Assembly (NCBI GenBank): GCA_031264185.1
Contig: JAISEL010000094.1
Coordinates: 1 to 64,000, forward strand
Length of the DNA stretch: 64,000 bases
From: Deltaproteobacteria bacterium
Lineage (GTDB): Bacteria; Desulfobacterota; Desulfarculia; Adiutricales; Adiutricaceae
Reading direction: 5' to 3'
Both the position numbers and the translations under genes were made by a program. Below, piece by piece: positions 63,471 to 64,000 of this stretch; the first letter of the stretch is position 1; each line of letters begins with the position of its first letter. The notes under the pieces were generated by a model. It was not told the DNA's origin. It saw only the letters and a program-made list of their open reading frames with translations, and ran no database searches.

Positions 63471-64000
63471 ATGACAAACTGCTCAAAATCAGCGGCACAC
63501 CAACCCCCTTGGACTGGGCTTCCATCTCTGAAAGCAATTCAGTCATATGAGCCAGGCGCCAACCGGCGGTGAGATCGCCGGAAAAAGCCCGGGCCATGAG
63601 AGCAGAAAATAAGGATCTTAACCGAAACAATGAATTCTGTCCGTCGCATCGGTATTTGTCAAACTCTAAAGCCAGACTGATGAATTTTTCCTGCTCTTCT
63701 GAAGGAGGAATAACAATCTCAATGGGGTAAATTCGGCTGGCTGACAGCAGCGGTTGTCTGGAATTCGTTACGTATTGACCAAGATTGGCTGTCCGCATGA
63801 CTTCAGCCAAATAACGGGGAAGAATCTCTCCGCTGACTTCCGAGACATACATGACTTGTTCCGAGATCCAGCTTTTGGACTCAGAAAACGTAATTTTTCC
63901 GCAGCAGCGGCCGTACCGGCTTATTAAAATAGCCGGATCTTCAAGCATAAACTCCATATAGCGTCCAGTTACTCCATCTCCGCCGTAGACCGGATAATTG
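63460..64000 (-). CDS. hsdS: Type I restriction-modification specificity subunit HsdS, C-terminal part
   Basis: The frame enters from the right edge (NYPVYGGDGVTGRYMEFML) and ends at 63460. GGDGVTG...ILISRYGRCCGKITF is the typical start of a target-recognition domain, and PLLSASRIYPIEIVIPPSEEQEKFI begins the conserved helical spacer, continued by SLFSALMARAFSGDLTAGWR. HsdS recognises the DNA target for the methylase and nuclease subunits. Only about 180 residues are inside the window, so hsdM and hsdR, if present, lie to the right. The last 25 residues (EMEAQSKGVGVPLILSSLSCGT) may be out of register or altered compared with relatives. Confidence 0.88.
   Translation of the reverse strand, partial: NYPVYGGDGVTGRYMEFMLEDPAILISRYGRCCGKITFSESKSWISEQVMYVSEVSGEILPRYLAEVMRTANLGQYVTNSRQPLLSASRIYPIEIVIPPSEEQEKFISLALEFDKYRCDGQNSLFRLRSLFSALMARAFSGDLTAGWRLAHMTELLSEMEAQSKGVGVPLILSSLSCGT

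Overview
The window looks like a chromosomal segment of an anaerobic Desulfobacterota (deltaproteobacterial) organism. The evidence is the siroheme-dependent (Ahb) heme pathway, a type III glutamine synthetase, NADPH-type glutamate synthase, sigma-54-controlled flagellar and pilus genes, and GC-moderate housekeeping genes broken up by very AT-rich accessory genes. Several accessory genes are visibly broken by nonsense codons or frameshifts, which fits an accessory-gene-rich and possibly host-associated genome. The species assignment is inference only.

Layout. 1-5.4 kb is the edge of an integrated element: a fragment of an AAA-ATPase/PD-(D/E)XK gene, a primase/RepA-like ATPase split by an in-frame TAA, and a tyrosine recombinase beside tRNA-Leu(GAG) and tRNA-Val(CAC). 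5.7-6.9 kb holds two copies of a ~106-bp imperfect palindrome around a broken coiled-coil/TM gene. 7-9.7 kb is ahbC-ahbD-ahbA. 10.2-13.7 kb is a surface-glycan group (GtrB-like glycosyltransferase, methyltransferase, heptose kinase HddA) that ends with ahbB. 14.5-26.7 kb is an array of large multi-pass membrane proteins, probably GT-C-like, including a tandemly duplicated two-gene unit with one copy decayed. 27.1-30.9 kb is a peptidase plus a heptose-nucleotide operon ending in a phosphatase-transaldolase fusion. 30.9-34.5 kb is a DUF2723/TPR membrane protein, a small membrane protein and a type IV pilin. 35-42 kb is flgA, a second pilin, flgG, flgF and an FlrB/FlrC-like pair, both members of which lack their phosphotransfer residue. 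42-49 kb is an aminotransferase, a methyltransferase and two more members of the large membrane family. 49.9-60 kb is a third pilin, rmlD, gltD, gltB and glnN. 61-64 kb is accessory again: a nonsense-split AAA/nuclease gene, a broken ORF and the end of a type I restriction specificity gene.

How it fits together. The glycan genes supply GDP-heptose (transaldolase to sedoheptulose-7-P, GmhA, HddA, GmhB, HddC), a lipid-linked sugar (GtrB-like) and several candidate polytopic transferases. These are interleaved with three pilin genes, so a surface or pilus glycosylation function is plausible but unproven. Good -24/-12 promoters precede two pilins, flgF and the FlrB/FlrC-like pair, suggesting joint sigma-54 control of pili and flagella. 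I see no CRISPR array or intact transposase.
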